From assembly GCA_963807975.1 (NCBI GenBank), contig CAWEDV010000001.1, positions 1,240,001-1,304,000 on the forward strand: DNA of 64,000 nucleotides, given 5' to 3'. Both the position numbers and the translations under genes were made by a program. The notes under the pieces are model-generated. The model was not told the DNA's origin. It was given only the letters and a program-made list of their open reading frames with translations, and ran no database searches. Within the stretch, counting starts at the first letter, position 1. The number at the start of each line of letters is the position of its first letter. This document shows, piece after piece, positions 35,601 through 42,942 of the stretch. This DNA comes from JAACFF01 sp963807975. GTDB taxonomy: Bacteria > Chloroflexota > Anaerolineae > Promineifilales > Promineifilaceae.

Positions 35601-37481
35601 TGGCAATCTTTTACGCTGTCTAATAACAGCGGCGATCCGGATCGGAATGAGCTGGCTGACGTTAATGATGACGGCCGTTTGGACGCCATCGTCGGTTATG
35701 AAGCGATCAGCAATCCAGGATTATTGGCCTGGTACGAAGCGCCAGCAAACGCTACAAACCTTTGGACCGAGCATGAGATTGGGACCGTAACGGGACCCAT
35801 GAGCGTGGATGTGGCCGACATGGATGGGGATGGAGATCAGGATGTGGTCGTCGGCGAGCACAATACGAAAAATCCTGAAACAGCCAAGCTATATGTCTTT
35901 GAGAATCTTGATGGGCAAGGTGAAAGCTGGGCCAGGCATGAGGTTTTCCTTGGAGACGAACATCATGACGGTGCCCAAACTGTAGATATTGACAATGATG
36001 GTGATTTAGACATTATTTCCATTGGCTGGACGCACGGTCGGGTTGTCGTCTACGAGAACAAATCTGCCTGCAGTGGTACGCCTCCCCCACAAGCTACAGC
36101 GACCCCCACAGCGTCCACGCCAACAGCAACTTCGAGTGCTCAAACGGCTACATCCGAGGCACCAACTGCGACATCCAGCGCTCCAACAGCCACGCCGACA
36201 GACTCGGATCCTTCCTCATGTGACCCATCCCCGGGCAACCTTCTCGTTAATCCTGGCTTTGAATCGGGCACAGCGGATTGGACCTTCAGCACGAGGGGCA
36301 CGGCAGGCTTCGCTACGAGCGGGCCCGCCTTCCAGTGTACAGCCGCAGCAAGAATTAACATCAACAAGACCGGCAAAGCTACCCAGCTATTTCAAACAGG
36401 CTTCTTGTTGAAAGAAAATGCCCAATACCGCTTGAGCTTCGCGGCTTTCTCAAGCACGGGCAATGACCTTGAAGTAGATCTACATAAGCATAAGAAGCCC
36501 TATACGATGTATGGACTCGACGGAGAAGTATTTGATCTGTCCCAAGGGTGGCAAACATTCTCCACCGAGTTCACGGCCTCAGGCTTCTCTGGCGCAACCA
36601 ACGATACACGTTTTAGATTCTGGTTCTCTGGACATTCTGCGAATGGGGATGTGTACTGGATTGACGACGTGATGTTAGAGGAAATCAATGGTTCAGCCAC
36701 GGATACGCCGCAGCCAACTGCTATCCAGACTGCAACGCCCCAGTTTACGTCTACCCCAACCCAGACAGCAGGATACACATCAACTCCGACAGCCACCGCC
36801 GAAGCAACGGATACACCAGTTCCACCCACGGCAACCAATACGGCTGAACCAGGGCCAACATATACGCCAACAGCAACACAAACGCCGACCGCAACGTCAA
36901 CTCCCGACGATCCAAATTCTTGTACGCCAGATCCGGCCAACGTATTATCCAATCCTGGCTTCGAATCGGGTTCGTCAGACTGGCTTTTTTACGCCAACAG
37001 CCAGGCAGAATTTGAGGTCAGTTCGCCAGCCTACCAATGCGAAAAAGCGGCGCGGATTACGTTCAATTCTACCGGCAGTAATATGCAACTTTATCAAAAA
37101 AGCTTCGTGTTAAAGGCCAATACGACCTACCAGCTCAGCTTTGCAGCCAGCTCTAGCTCGGGTAACAACCTAAAGGTTTATCTTCATAAACATGGGAAAC
37201 CGTATACGAACTATGGGATTAACGGCGAACTGTTCGACCTAGCGCAAGATTGGCAGACATATTCAACGGAATTCACAACAACCAATTTCACGGGGACAAC
37301 GGATGACACACGTTTGCGGTTTTGGTTTGTTAATCTGGCCAAGAGCGGAGATGTTTACCAAATTGACGACGTTGTGCTGGAGGAAATTGGTCTTGCCAGT
37401 ACAACGTCCCTCGATAACAGCGAGGGAAGCGTGATCCTGGAACTTGTCAGCGAAGTATGGCGGGCATTATTGACCGAGTAG
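32631..37481 (+). CDS. Giant secreted FG-GAP/VCBS repeat protein with two C-terminal carbohydrate-binding-like modules
   Basis: A 1616-aa secreted protein. A signal peptide (KRAILLVFAVLISAFLWL) is followed by about nine Asp-rich calcium motifs of the FG-GAP/VCBS type (for example DIDDDGDLDIV, DFDGDGDLDIL). A central domain lies around residues 620-1000, and three more such motifs follow (DVNDDGRLDAI, DMDGDGDQDVV, DIDNDGDLDII). Then come a Thr/Pro linker, a CBM4/9-like beta-sandwich (NPGFESG to VYWIDDV), a second linker and a second copy of that module. The start is a TTG at 32631 with GAGG 9 nt upstream; the frame extends upstream without a better start. It is the only long plus-strand gene inside the polysaccharide locus and is probably a surface adhesin or glycan-binding protein. 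Confidence 0.8.
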   Translation: MKRAILLVFAVLISAFLWLQSSTMPQITAEAGTTSSTSDISWTHLSSEYGDLPVPSVSTQQTSALIVDLDEDDINDFVIAARRNPGPALIWYRRLNDGWDRYVIDDSSMRIEAGGTYTDIDDDGDLDIVMGGDSGVNQIWWWENPYPNFNPNANWTRRLIKNSGDTKHHDQIFGDFDDDERDELVYWNQAAKKLFLAEIPADPRSSGTWPATAIYTWSYQDEHEGLAKADIDGDGLDDVVGGGRWFKYNGGTDFTANIIDNDQTFTRAAAGQLKEGGRPEVVFVVGDGIGPLKWYEWDGSSWIGHELLNHDVDHGHSLQVKDINGDGHQDIFVGEMRVDSENPDATIWIFYGDGQGNFTTSIVSTGIGSHESKVGDLDGDGDIDILGKPYNWDTPRVDIWLSDLACIPSLDTWERHVIDSDKPWRAVLIESADLDGDSFEDVITGGWWYKNPGTPGSTWVRNDIGSPLSNMATVYDFDGDGDLDILGTEGQGSEANPNFVWARNNGSGSFTILNNIDPGVGDFLQGVAAASFGGANQEVALSWHRSGRGVQALSIPNDPSNQTWAWREISTSTQQEDLSQGDIDRDGDLDLLLGTQWLRNNTDGNPDWGDGARRYRLPFSIEANGYEREDKPAEITVNFTTLLSNLGQNGVLDLNSLRVFEVIESGQIVDNAVPFQFDPFSDFNASSNAAGNLIIILEDQTLENAERRYQLYFDTEDNGPFTPVVIPDRVTTTDGVQDAGQESIRVETGEGTYFYHKDGGGFSSLDDAQGNDWINHSTATGSEGLYRGIPNMVHPNDGGYFHPGPGSIVSDLTAQGPLKTTIFSKTPDDLWEVKWEIYAQYAQMTVLKADANYWFLYEGTPGGDLDFDADLVVRSDGTETTASESWTGAVEPEEWLFFADPNIGRSLYLVHHENDDLVDSYWLMNNLMTVLGFGRDANARHLSGSHHFTMGLTDNVDHAAVGQQVNNAYQPLTISLGAAESSGLPQNSGPWQSFTLSNNSGDPDRNELADVNDDGRLDAIVGYEAISNPGLLAWYEAPANATNLWTEHEIGTVTGPMSVDVADMDGDGDQDVVVGEHNTKNPETAKLYVFENLDGQGESWARHEVFLGDEHHDGAQTVDIDNDGDLDIISIGWTHGRVVVYENKSACSGTPPPQATATPTASTPTATSSAQTATSEAPTATSSAPTATPTDSDPSSCDPSPGNLLVNPGFESGTADWTFSTRGTAGFATSGPAFQCTAAARININKTGKATQLFQTGFLLKENAQYRLSFAAFSSTGNDLEVDLHKHKKPYTMYGLDGEVFDLSQGWQTFSTEFTASGFSGATNDTRFRFWFSGHSANGDVYWIDDVMLEEINGSATDTPQPTAIQTATPQFTSTPTQTAGYTSTPTATAEATDTPVPPTATNTAEPGPTYTPTATQTPTATSTPDDPNSCTPDPANVLSNPGFESGSSDWLFYANSQAEFEVSSPAYQCEKAARITFNSTGSNMQLYQKSFVLKANTTYQLSFAASSSSGNNLKVYLHKHGKPYTNYGINGELFDLAQDWQTYSTEFTTTNFTGTTDDTRLRFWFVNLAKSGDVYQIDDVVLEEIGLASTTSLDNSEGSVILELVSEVWRALLTE
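36240..37395 (+). repeat. Tandem duplication of a 150-residue beta-sandwich module
   Basis: The segments about 36240-36690 and 36940-37395 encode two clearly homologous modules, each opening NPGFESG, sharing HKH-KPY, WQT-STEFT and the ending IDDV-LEEI. They are separated by a Thr/Pro-rich linker. The protein copies are about half identical by eye, so the duplication is not recent. Confidence 0.85.
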
Positions 37482-37518
37482 CGTGTCTCAATGCGGGAAA
37501 CTGGAGCGCAGACCAGCA

Positions 37519-38430
37519 CTAGAAGAACGTTTCTGCGCACCACTTTTGGCGAAATGCAGTTATCTCAGCGGGTGTGTAGAAATGGTTCATGAAATTTGAG
37601 TCGTAGAGCCTATCAGCGTATGCTAGGGGGAGCGTGATTTCTTGCTTGAACTCGCGGTAGAGATCGGCATACCATTTATCGGCAGCTTCATTGGCGCGTT
37701 CTAGTTTGAAATCTGCAATCCCTAGGAAATCACCAAAGGCATCATGTGCACAGTCGCGCAGTTTCTCCAGCTTTAGAAGTAGCAAGTTGGCCTGTTCACC
37801 CCGGTATATTTTATAACCCTGCTCCTTGGGAAAGTTTGAAGCAAACACGTCAATACCAAATAAGGGTTCCATTTCCAGGTCGAACCAGGTCAGTGGGACC
37901 TCATGTGGGTAGACATCCATGTAGCGCTGGTAGAGGTTTTGCAGGTAGTCACCACTTCGAGCACGGGACATAGCCTGAAGCTCTTGGGGCCACCAAAGAT
38001 AGTTATGGAAGTAACCTGAGAGATTGGTGGCAATGGGATCACGAACCAGGGTGATGACATTGGACTTGTGATGATCGAGATAGCCGTCTTGCAGCATCTG
38101 GCCGACGACCCGGCTAAACATGAGGAAGCTTTTTGTCCTTGGTGTCAGATTTCCAAAACCGCCCTGCCCTTCCATTTCCAAATTCTCAACAAATGCCCGG
38201 CCTTCTGGGGACAAAAAATGGGTTTGAATGATCTTGGCCCGTTGATCATAGCCTATGGCACGTAAAGATGTAGCAACAGCCGTCGAACCCACTTTCCCCA
38301 TTTGATGAATAAAAAGAATATCCAAGCCCTGCTGTCCAGCCTGGCGCAGATTGCGCTTGGCGCGCCTGGTATAGTAGCGCTCCTCGCCCACCACTTGCGT
38401 AAGCAGCTTCTTTGCGGCTTGCTTAATCAT
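37519..38430 (-). CDS. Sulfotransferase-like protein, putative capsule-type
   Basis: A protein of about 303 aa with a P-loop-like nucleotide site FIHQMGKVGSTAV (5'-phosphosulfate loop, near residue 40) and a VRDPIATNLSGYF stretch resembling the 3'-phosphate site. These point to PAPS-dependent transfer of sulfate, in the group often called putative capsular polysaccharide synthesis protein. The ATG at 38428-38430 overlaps the stop of the upstream methyltransferase gene by 8 nt, indicating coupling; an in-frame ATG at 38460 is the alternative. It ends the minus-strand polysaccharide transcript. Confidence 0.7.
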   Translation of the reverse strand: MIKQAAKKLLTQVVGEERYYTRRAKRNLRQAGQQGLDILFIHQMGKVGSTAVATSLRAIGYDQRAKIIQTHFLSPEGRAFVENLEMEGQGGFGNLTPRTKSFLMFSRVVGQMLQDGYLDHHKSNVITLVRDPIATNLSGYFHNYLWWPQELQAMSRARSGDYLQNLYQRYMDVYPHEVPLTWFDLEMEPLFGIDVFASNFPKEQGYKIYRGEQANLLLLKLEKLRDCAHDAFGDFLGIADFKLERANEAADKWYADLYREFKQEITLPLAYADRLYDSNFMNHFYTPAEITAFRQKWCAETFF

Positions 38431-39637
38431 TTTCCAGACCCAGCAATGCAAAGGATTCATCGATCATGATCAGCTGAGGTTCAAGACCCAGGCTAAGCAG
38501 ATCATCCTCAATTTCGTCTCGATAGACAGGGTTCATAACAATGACGACATCAGGTTCGTAATCGCGTAGGAAATCAGGTCCGACAATCTCATGGCCGGTG
38601 CCGGCCATGAAGGTGCCATGCTTATGGGGGTTGATATCGACGGCATACGCAATTTCAGAGGTGACTTTGAGCGTGGTCAAGAAAGCAACGCCCTTGGAAC
38701 CTGAGCCCCAAATGACTATTTTTTTGGCTTTGGCTTGCAGTGCAAACAGGAGTTTACGCCATTCTTGCAACCTGATGCGCACTGTGTCCGAGAAGGAGTC
38801 TACCAGGGCCAAGGTCTCTTTGATCTCCGCGTCCACCTCGCGATCTGCGGCCGTACCTTCCACGGGACGCGCTTCGATCATCAGGTATTGGTCATCGTAG
38901 CCAGTAAAAACATCCAGAACATCAAATCCGTTATCCAGAAAGAGTCTGGTCAAGGACGCTTTGGTGAAGTAGGAACAGTGTTCGTAGTAAACATCCCAGA
39001 AGGCAACATCCTGCCAGACATAGGTAGCATTGGGTATTTGGAAGAATATGGTGGCATCCAGGTTCTGGCCAATCGAACGGCGCACAGTTTGCAGAAACTC
39101 GGCGGTGTTGGGGATATGCTCCAGGGTCATTTTACAACAGATAAAATCCCCTTTGACATCCGCATATTTCTCCGAATAGTAGTCGGCGATAAAGGTGATA
39201 CGTTCTTTGGCCGGGTGCTGAATTCGCGCATCATCGTAGGCCGGATCAAATCCCACACCGGTATTGGGTCCAGCATCGCACAGTAAAATCAAAAATTCAC
39301 CATGCCCGCAGCCGATTTCAATAATCTCTTTATCTTGCAGGTCATAGCGGACAATGAGTCGTTGGGCCAGGTTGCGATGGAAATGATTGAAAGTAGGCGA
39401 ATAGCTCTGCGTCGCTTCATATTTGAGGGAATAGTCTTGAAGCTGGGGATCGTAAGCGATGTTGGCGACAAAAGCGCAGGAAGGACAGACAGCGAGCTTG
39501 ATAATGCCTAGCGGGTAGGAAACTGCCTCCTGGCGCGTTTGCATCAGCTGCACGCTGTGCACTGGCGCACCATTCATCTCGTAAAAGGGAGACATGCCCT
39601 TGGTACCACAGTTTGGGCAGGTATACTCAGCGGTCAT
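38423..39637 (-). CDS. Zinc-binding C-methyltransferase-like protein (paralogue)
   Basis: A 404-aa protein with CPNCG at the start and CPSCA near residue 51 (zinc domain). The SAM core IIEIGCGHGEFLILL and LEHIPNTAEF follow, then a C-terminal domain with IWGSGSKGVAFL and PDVVIVMNPVYRDEI. Its C-terminal third is strongly similar to the protein at 31249-32412, so the two arose by duplication. It probably acts on an activated deoxysugar in the same route as the genes upstream. Confidence 0.78.
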   Translation of the reverse strand: MTAEYTCPNCGTKGMSPFYEMNGAPVHSVQLMQTRQEAVSYPLGIIKLAVCPSCAFVANIAYDPQLQDYSLKYEATQSYSPTFNHFHRNLAQRLIVRYDLQDKEIIEIGCGHGEFLILLCDAGPNTGVGFDPAYDDARIQHPAKERITFIADYYSEKYADVKGDFICCKMTLEHIPNTAEFLQTVRRSIGQNLDATIFFQIPNATYVWQDVAFWDVYYEHCSYFTKASLTRLFLDNGFDVLDVFTGYDDQYLMIEARPVEGTAADREVDAEIKETLALVDSFSDTVRIRLQEWRKLLFALQAKAKKIVIWGSGSKGVAFLTTLKVTSEIAYAVDINPHKHGTFMAGTGHEIVGPDFLRDYEPDVVIVMNPVYRDEIEDDLLSLGLEPQLIMIDESFALLGLEND

Positions 39638-39646
39638 TCAAATCAC

Positions 39647-40882
39647 CTATTCAATACGTGCTTCAGGGATGGGAATGATGAACTTTCCACCCTGATCGCG
39701 ATAACCTGTTTGCTGCTTCATTATCTCTTTTGCAAAGTTCCAGGCCAGGAGCAGGACATAATCTGGTCGATCTTCTATTAGTTTCTCGGTGGGGAATATG
39801 GGTAGTTTGTTGCCACCCATGTAGCGGCCGTGCTTGTAAGGATTCAAATCCACGACAAAATCAACCAACTGGCGATCAATGCCACAGTAAGCGAGCAGTG
39901 TTGTGGCTTTCGCAGCGGCGCCGTAAGCTGCGATGGTATGCCCCTGCTGCTTGAGATCATGCAAAATGGCCATCAGCGATTTTTTCACATGAAGGACACG
40001 AGCAGCAAAATCGCGATAATAGTCAATGCGATCAACCTTGCGCTCTTCTTCCTGAGCCAGCAGCTCCAACACAGAAACTTGTGGATTCTCGGTCGGTTCG
40101 ACAAATAGACGGAGTGATCCGCCGTGGATGGCAACGCGCTTGACCTGGTTTAAATAGAGGTCATGATGCCGGAAAAGTTTGTCCAAGGCCGTTACCGAGA
40201 AATAGCAGAGGTGCTGGTGATAGATGGTATCAAACTCGCCATGGTCCACGAGATCGACGACATATGGAACTTCGATGACGGCCAACCCATCATCTTTCAG
40301 GATCGTTTTAATGCCGGATACAAATCCATTGAGGTCTGGCACGTGGGCAAGGACATTGTTGGCCAGGAAGATATCGGCCTTCTTTCCTTGGGCAACAAGC
40401 TTCTGGGCCAAATCATGCCCGAAGAAGTCAATCAAAGTTGGAATGCCGGCTTCTTGGGCGGCCTGGGCCGGTGGTATGGCGGGATCAATGCCCTGGACAG
40501 GAATACCGCGTTCGGCGAAGTTCTTCAGCATATATCCATCGTTGCTTGCGGCCTCAACCACCAGGCTGTCTCCATTGAGATTTCGGGTATCTAGAATATG
40601 CAGGGCGCTTTCGCGAAAGTGGCGCAGCAGTGATGGCGAAACCGAGGAAAAATAGGGGTACTCGGCGTAAAACAAAATCTCTGGGTCCACGGTTTCCTTG
40701 ATCTGGGCCAGTGAAGAATCTGGGCAAAAGACCAGTGTTAGGGGCGCCATTAATTCCGGCTCATGCAACTGCTCTTTGGTCAGCAGCCGGTCTGCGAGGG
40801 GCGTTACGCCAAACTCAATTATGGTTTCAAGATTTGACGACCCTGAGGCACGGCAGGTTTGTTCATCTTTGTAGATAGGCAT
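39647..40882 (-). CDS. C-methyltransferase-like protein with a degenerate zinc site
   Basis: A 411-aa protein of the sugar C-methyltransferase family. The SAM core is VVEAASNDGYML with VLAHVPDLNGFV, followed by IPEVPYV-type and GGSLRLFVE segments, and the C-terminal domain has AAYGAAAKATTLL. The family's zinc cysteines (CRxCG and C-x2-C) are altered to CRASG and CPDSS, so at least two ligands are lost. The ATG at 40880-40882 has AGGAGG 5 nt upstream. The next methyltransferase gene begins 9 nt after its stop. A strong hairpin lies in its short leader. Confidence 0.78.
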   Translation of the reverse strand: MPIYKDEQTCRASGSSNLETIIEFGVTPLADRLLTKEQLHEPELMAPLTLVFCPDSSLAQIKETVDPEILFYAEYPYFSSVSPSLLRHFRESALHILDTRNLNGDSLVVEAASNDGYMLKNFAERGIPVQGIDPAIPPAQAAQEAGIPTLIDFFGHDLAQKLVAQGKKADIFLANNVLAHVPDLNGFVSGIKTILKDDGLAVIEVPYVVDLVDHGEFDTIYHQHLCYFSVTALDKLFRHHDLYLNQVKRVAIHGGSLRLFVEPTENPQVSVLELLAQEEERKVDRIDYYRDFAARVLHVKKSLMAILHDLKQQGHTIAAYGAAAKATTLLAYCGIDRQLVDFVVDLNPYKHGRYMGGNKLPIFPTEKLIEDRPDYVLLLAWNFAKEIMKQQTGYRDQGGKFIIPIPEARIE

Positions 40883-40899
40883 TGGACCTCCTGAAATGT

Positions 40900-40946
40900 G
40901 AAACGCCACGTCACCGACAAGCAGTGACACGGCGTTTCTTTTTTTT
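40900..40946 (+). terminator. Plus-strand terminator hairpin inside the minus-strand operon
   Basis: GAAACGCC (40900-40907) pairs with GGCGTTTC (40931-40938), and GTCAC with GTGAC inside it. Eight T follow on the plus strand. On the minus strand there is no T run, so it does not look like a terminator for the flanking genes. Confidence 0.75.
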
Positions 40947-40980
40947 CTAAATTGTGAATAATCGAAAATCGTCCGGTGAA

Positions 40981-42024
40981 TTAAACAGGTTCAACTTGAC
41001 GCCAGCGCAACGAATCATCTAAGCGACCATCAGCAATCAACATCTTAATATGATGAATGCGACGGTAGCGCGGTCCTTCAAACTCGTCCAACTCAAGGCC
41101 AACTTTTTGGTATGCTTCGTAGAGTTCATGAGCGCCCATGCGCGCGTCCCAGCGCGGATTGTAATCGGGCAAGGTCGTGGCGATCTTGCTGCTGTCTACA
41201 CGGTAACAGCGTTTGTCTGGACCGGCATCCTTGGCATACTCAATTCGACTGCCAGGTACGGTATCGGCGACAATCTCGGCCAATTCACTGATGCGATAGT
41301 TTTCTTCTGGACGGCCGACATTAAAAGCTTCATTGTGAACGGCTTCCAGAGGAGCACTAATAGCGGCTACGAAGGCGAGGGACATATCTTCGACATGGAC
41401 AATGGGCCGCCAGGGAGTGCCATCACTCTTTAGGAAAACGCGTCCGGTGGTATAGGCCCAGGCGGTCAGGTTGTTGAGCACCAGGTCGAAGCGCAAACGG
41501 GGAGAGACCCCATAAGCGGTTGAACTACGCAAAAAGGTAGGATGGAAATTATCATCGGCCATCTTGGCAACGTCTCGTTCAACGAAGACCTTGGAATGAC
41601 CATAAGGCGTCACGGGATTGAATGTGGAATTCTCATCCAACCAATCCTCACCACCAGCGCCATAGTTGCTGCACGAGGAGGAAAAGACAAAACGCTCCAC
41701 CCCAGCCTGTTTGGCCAATTCAGCAAGACGCACGGATGCCTTGTAATTGATCTCGTAGGTCAGATCAGGATTTAGATCCCCCAAGGGATCATTTGACAAG
41801 CCTGCCAAGTGCAATATGGCTTCAAAACCCTCGACGTCGCCCAAGTCAACATCACGAACGTCTTTCTGAATCATCGGTACTTGCTGCGTTTCGTTGTCTT
41901 CGCCAAAGGTAGAACCTTCAAACAGGTTGGTGTCGAGCCCGACTACATCGTGCCCCCTCTTCAGCAGCATCGGCACTAAGATAGTGCCCACATATCCATT
42001 ATGACCGGTAACTAATACCCGCAT
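40981..42024 (-). CDS. NAD-dependent epimerase/dehydratase (extended SDR)
   Basis: A 347-aa nucleotide-sugar short-chain dehydrogenase. GHNGYVG (residues 7-13) binds NAD, SSSCSNYG carries the active-site Ser, and YGHSK is the catalytic Tyr-Lys pair. The C-terminal part (RPIVHVEDMSLAFVAA) is typical of sugar epimerases and dehydratases. The sequence does not resemble classical CDP-glucose 4,6-dehydratase. It follows the RfbF gene after 116 nt, so it probably acts on a CDP-linked sugar. The ATG at 42022-42024 has AGGAG 6 nt upstream. Confidence 0.83.
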   Translation of the reverse strand: MRVLVTGHNGYVGTILVPMLLKRGHDVVGLDTNLFEGSTFGEDNETQQVPMIQKDVRDVDLGDVEGFEAILHLAGLSNDPLGDLNPDLTYEINYKASVRLAELAKQAGVERFVFSSSCSNYGAGGEDWLDENSTFNPVTPYGHSKVFVERDVAKMADDNFHPTFLRSSTAYGVSPRLRFDLVLNNLTAWAYTTGRVFLKSDGTPWRPIVHVEDMSLAFVAAISAPLEAVHNEAFNVGRPEENYRISELAEIVADTVPGSRIEYAKDAGPDKRCYRVDSSKIATTLPDYNPRWDARMGAHELYEAYQKVGLELDEFEGPRYRRIHHIKMLIADGRLDDSLRWRQVEPV

Positions 42025-42140
42025 TGTTTTCTCCTCAGCACAATAATTGTGAACAACGTAATGTCCAGCCAAGGGGTTCGTTGTTTCACAGAATCTTATC
42101 TATTCTTTGTTTTTTTACCATATTGGGCTTAAGAACTGTC

Positions 42141-42911
42141 TTAATCCCACATTTTCCATGGTGCATCGCCAGAAGCCCAAAGTTCTTCCAAGATATATTT
42201 CTCACGCAGCGTATCCATGCACTGCCAATATCCATTGTGACGGTAAGCCATAAGCTGACCATCAGCGGCCAAACGTTCCAATGGTTCTTTCTCCCACTGT
42301 GTATCATCTCCGTCGATATAGGCATCAACACCTGGCTCAAGGACGAAGAATGCGCCATTGATCCAACCTTCAGCAGTCTGTGGTTTTTCGGTGAACTGTT
42401 TAATACGGTCGCCCTCAAATTCCAGGTGGCCATAGCGTGCCGGGGGACGGACGGCAGTCAAGGTAGCCAACTTGCCATGGGCACGATGAAATGCAAGTAG
42501 ATCATTTAGATCGATATCGGCGACACCATCACCCCAAGTCATCATGAAGGTCTCATTGCCCATGTAGGGAATAAGCTGTTTAATACGCCCGCCAGTCATC
42601 GTACGTAATCCGGTGTCAATGAGATCGATGGTCCAGTCCTGTTGATCGCCACCGTGCCGGTCGACTTGCCCACTGCCTAGGTTGACGGTGAGGTTGCTGT
42701 TCAGAGACGAATAATCGACCATGTACTTCTTAATGACATGCCCTTTGTAACCCAAGCCGATGGCAAAATCATTGAACCCAAAATGGGAGTAGATCTTCAT
42801 GATATGCCAGAGAATGGGATGTCCTCCAATCTCAACCATTGGTTTGGGTTTTATTTCGGTTTCTTCCGCCAGCCGGGAACCATACCCGCCAGCCAGTATC
42901 CCTACTTTCAT
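42141..42911 (-). CDS. rfbF: Glucose-1-phosphate cytidylyltransferase
   Basis: A 256-aa nucleotidyltransferase that makes CDP-glucose, the entry to CDP-deoxysugars. The signature LAGGYGSRLAEETEIKPKPM (residues 5-24) is present, along with TWGDGVADIDL holding the metal-binding Asp and WINGAFFVLEPG. The closest known group is RfbF of CDP-paratose/tyvelose/abequose routes. The start ATG has GGAG 8 nt upstream. The usual partner, RfbG, is not seen here. Confidence 0.92.
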   Translation of the reverse strand: MKVGILAGGYGSRLAEETEIKPKPMVEIGGHPILWHIMKIYSHFGFNDFAIGLGYKGHVIKKYMVDYSSLNSNLTVNLGSGQVDRHGGDQQDWTIDLIDTGLRTMTGGRIKQLIPYMGNETFMMTWGDGVADIDLNDLLAFHRAHGKLATLTAVRPPARYGHLEFEGDRIKQFTEKPQTAEGWINGAFFVLEPGVDAYIDGDDTQWEKEPLERLAADGQLMAYRHNGYWQCMDTLREKYILEELWASGDAPWKMWD

Positions 42912-42942
42912 TCTCAAAGCTCCTTTTTTACTCTCTGAAACC

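Noticed and set aside
36022..37113. Extra plus-strand frames rich in Arg/Pro/Gln within the linker regions
   Set aside because: They arise from the repetitive ACA/CCA codons of the Thr/Pro linkers read in another frame.
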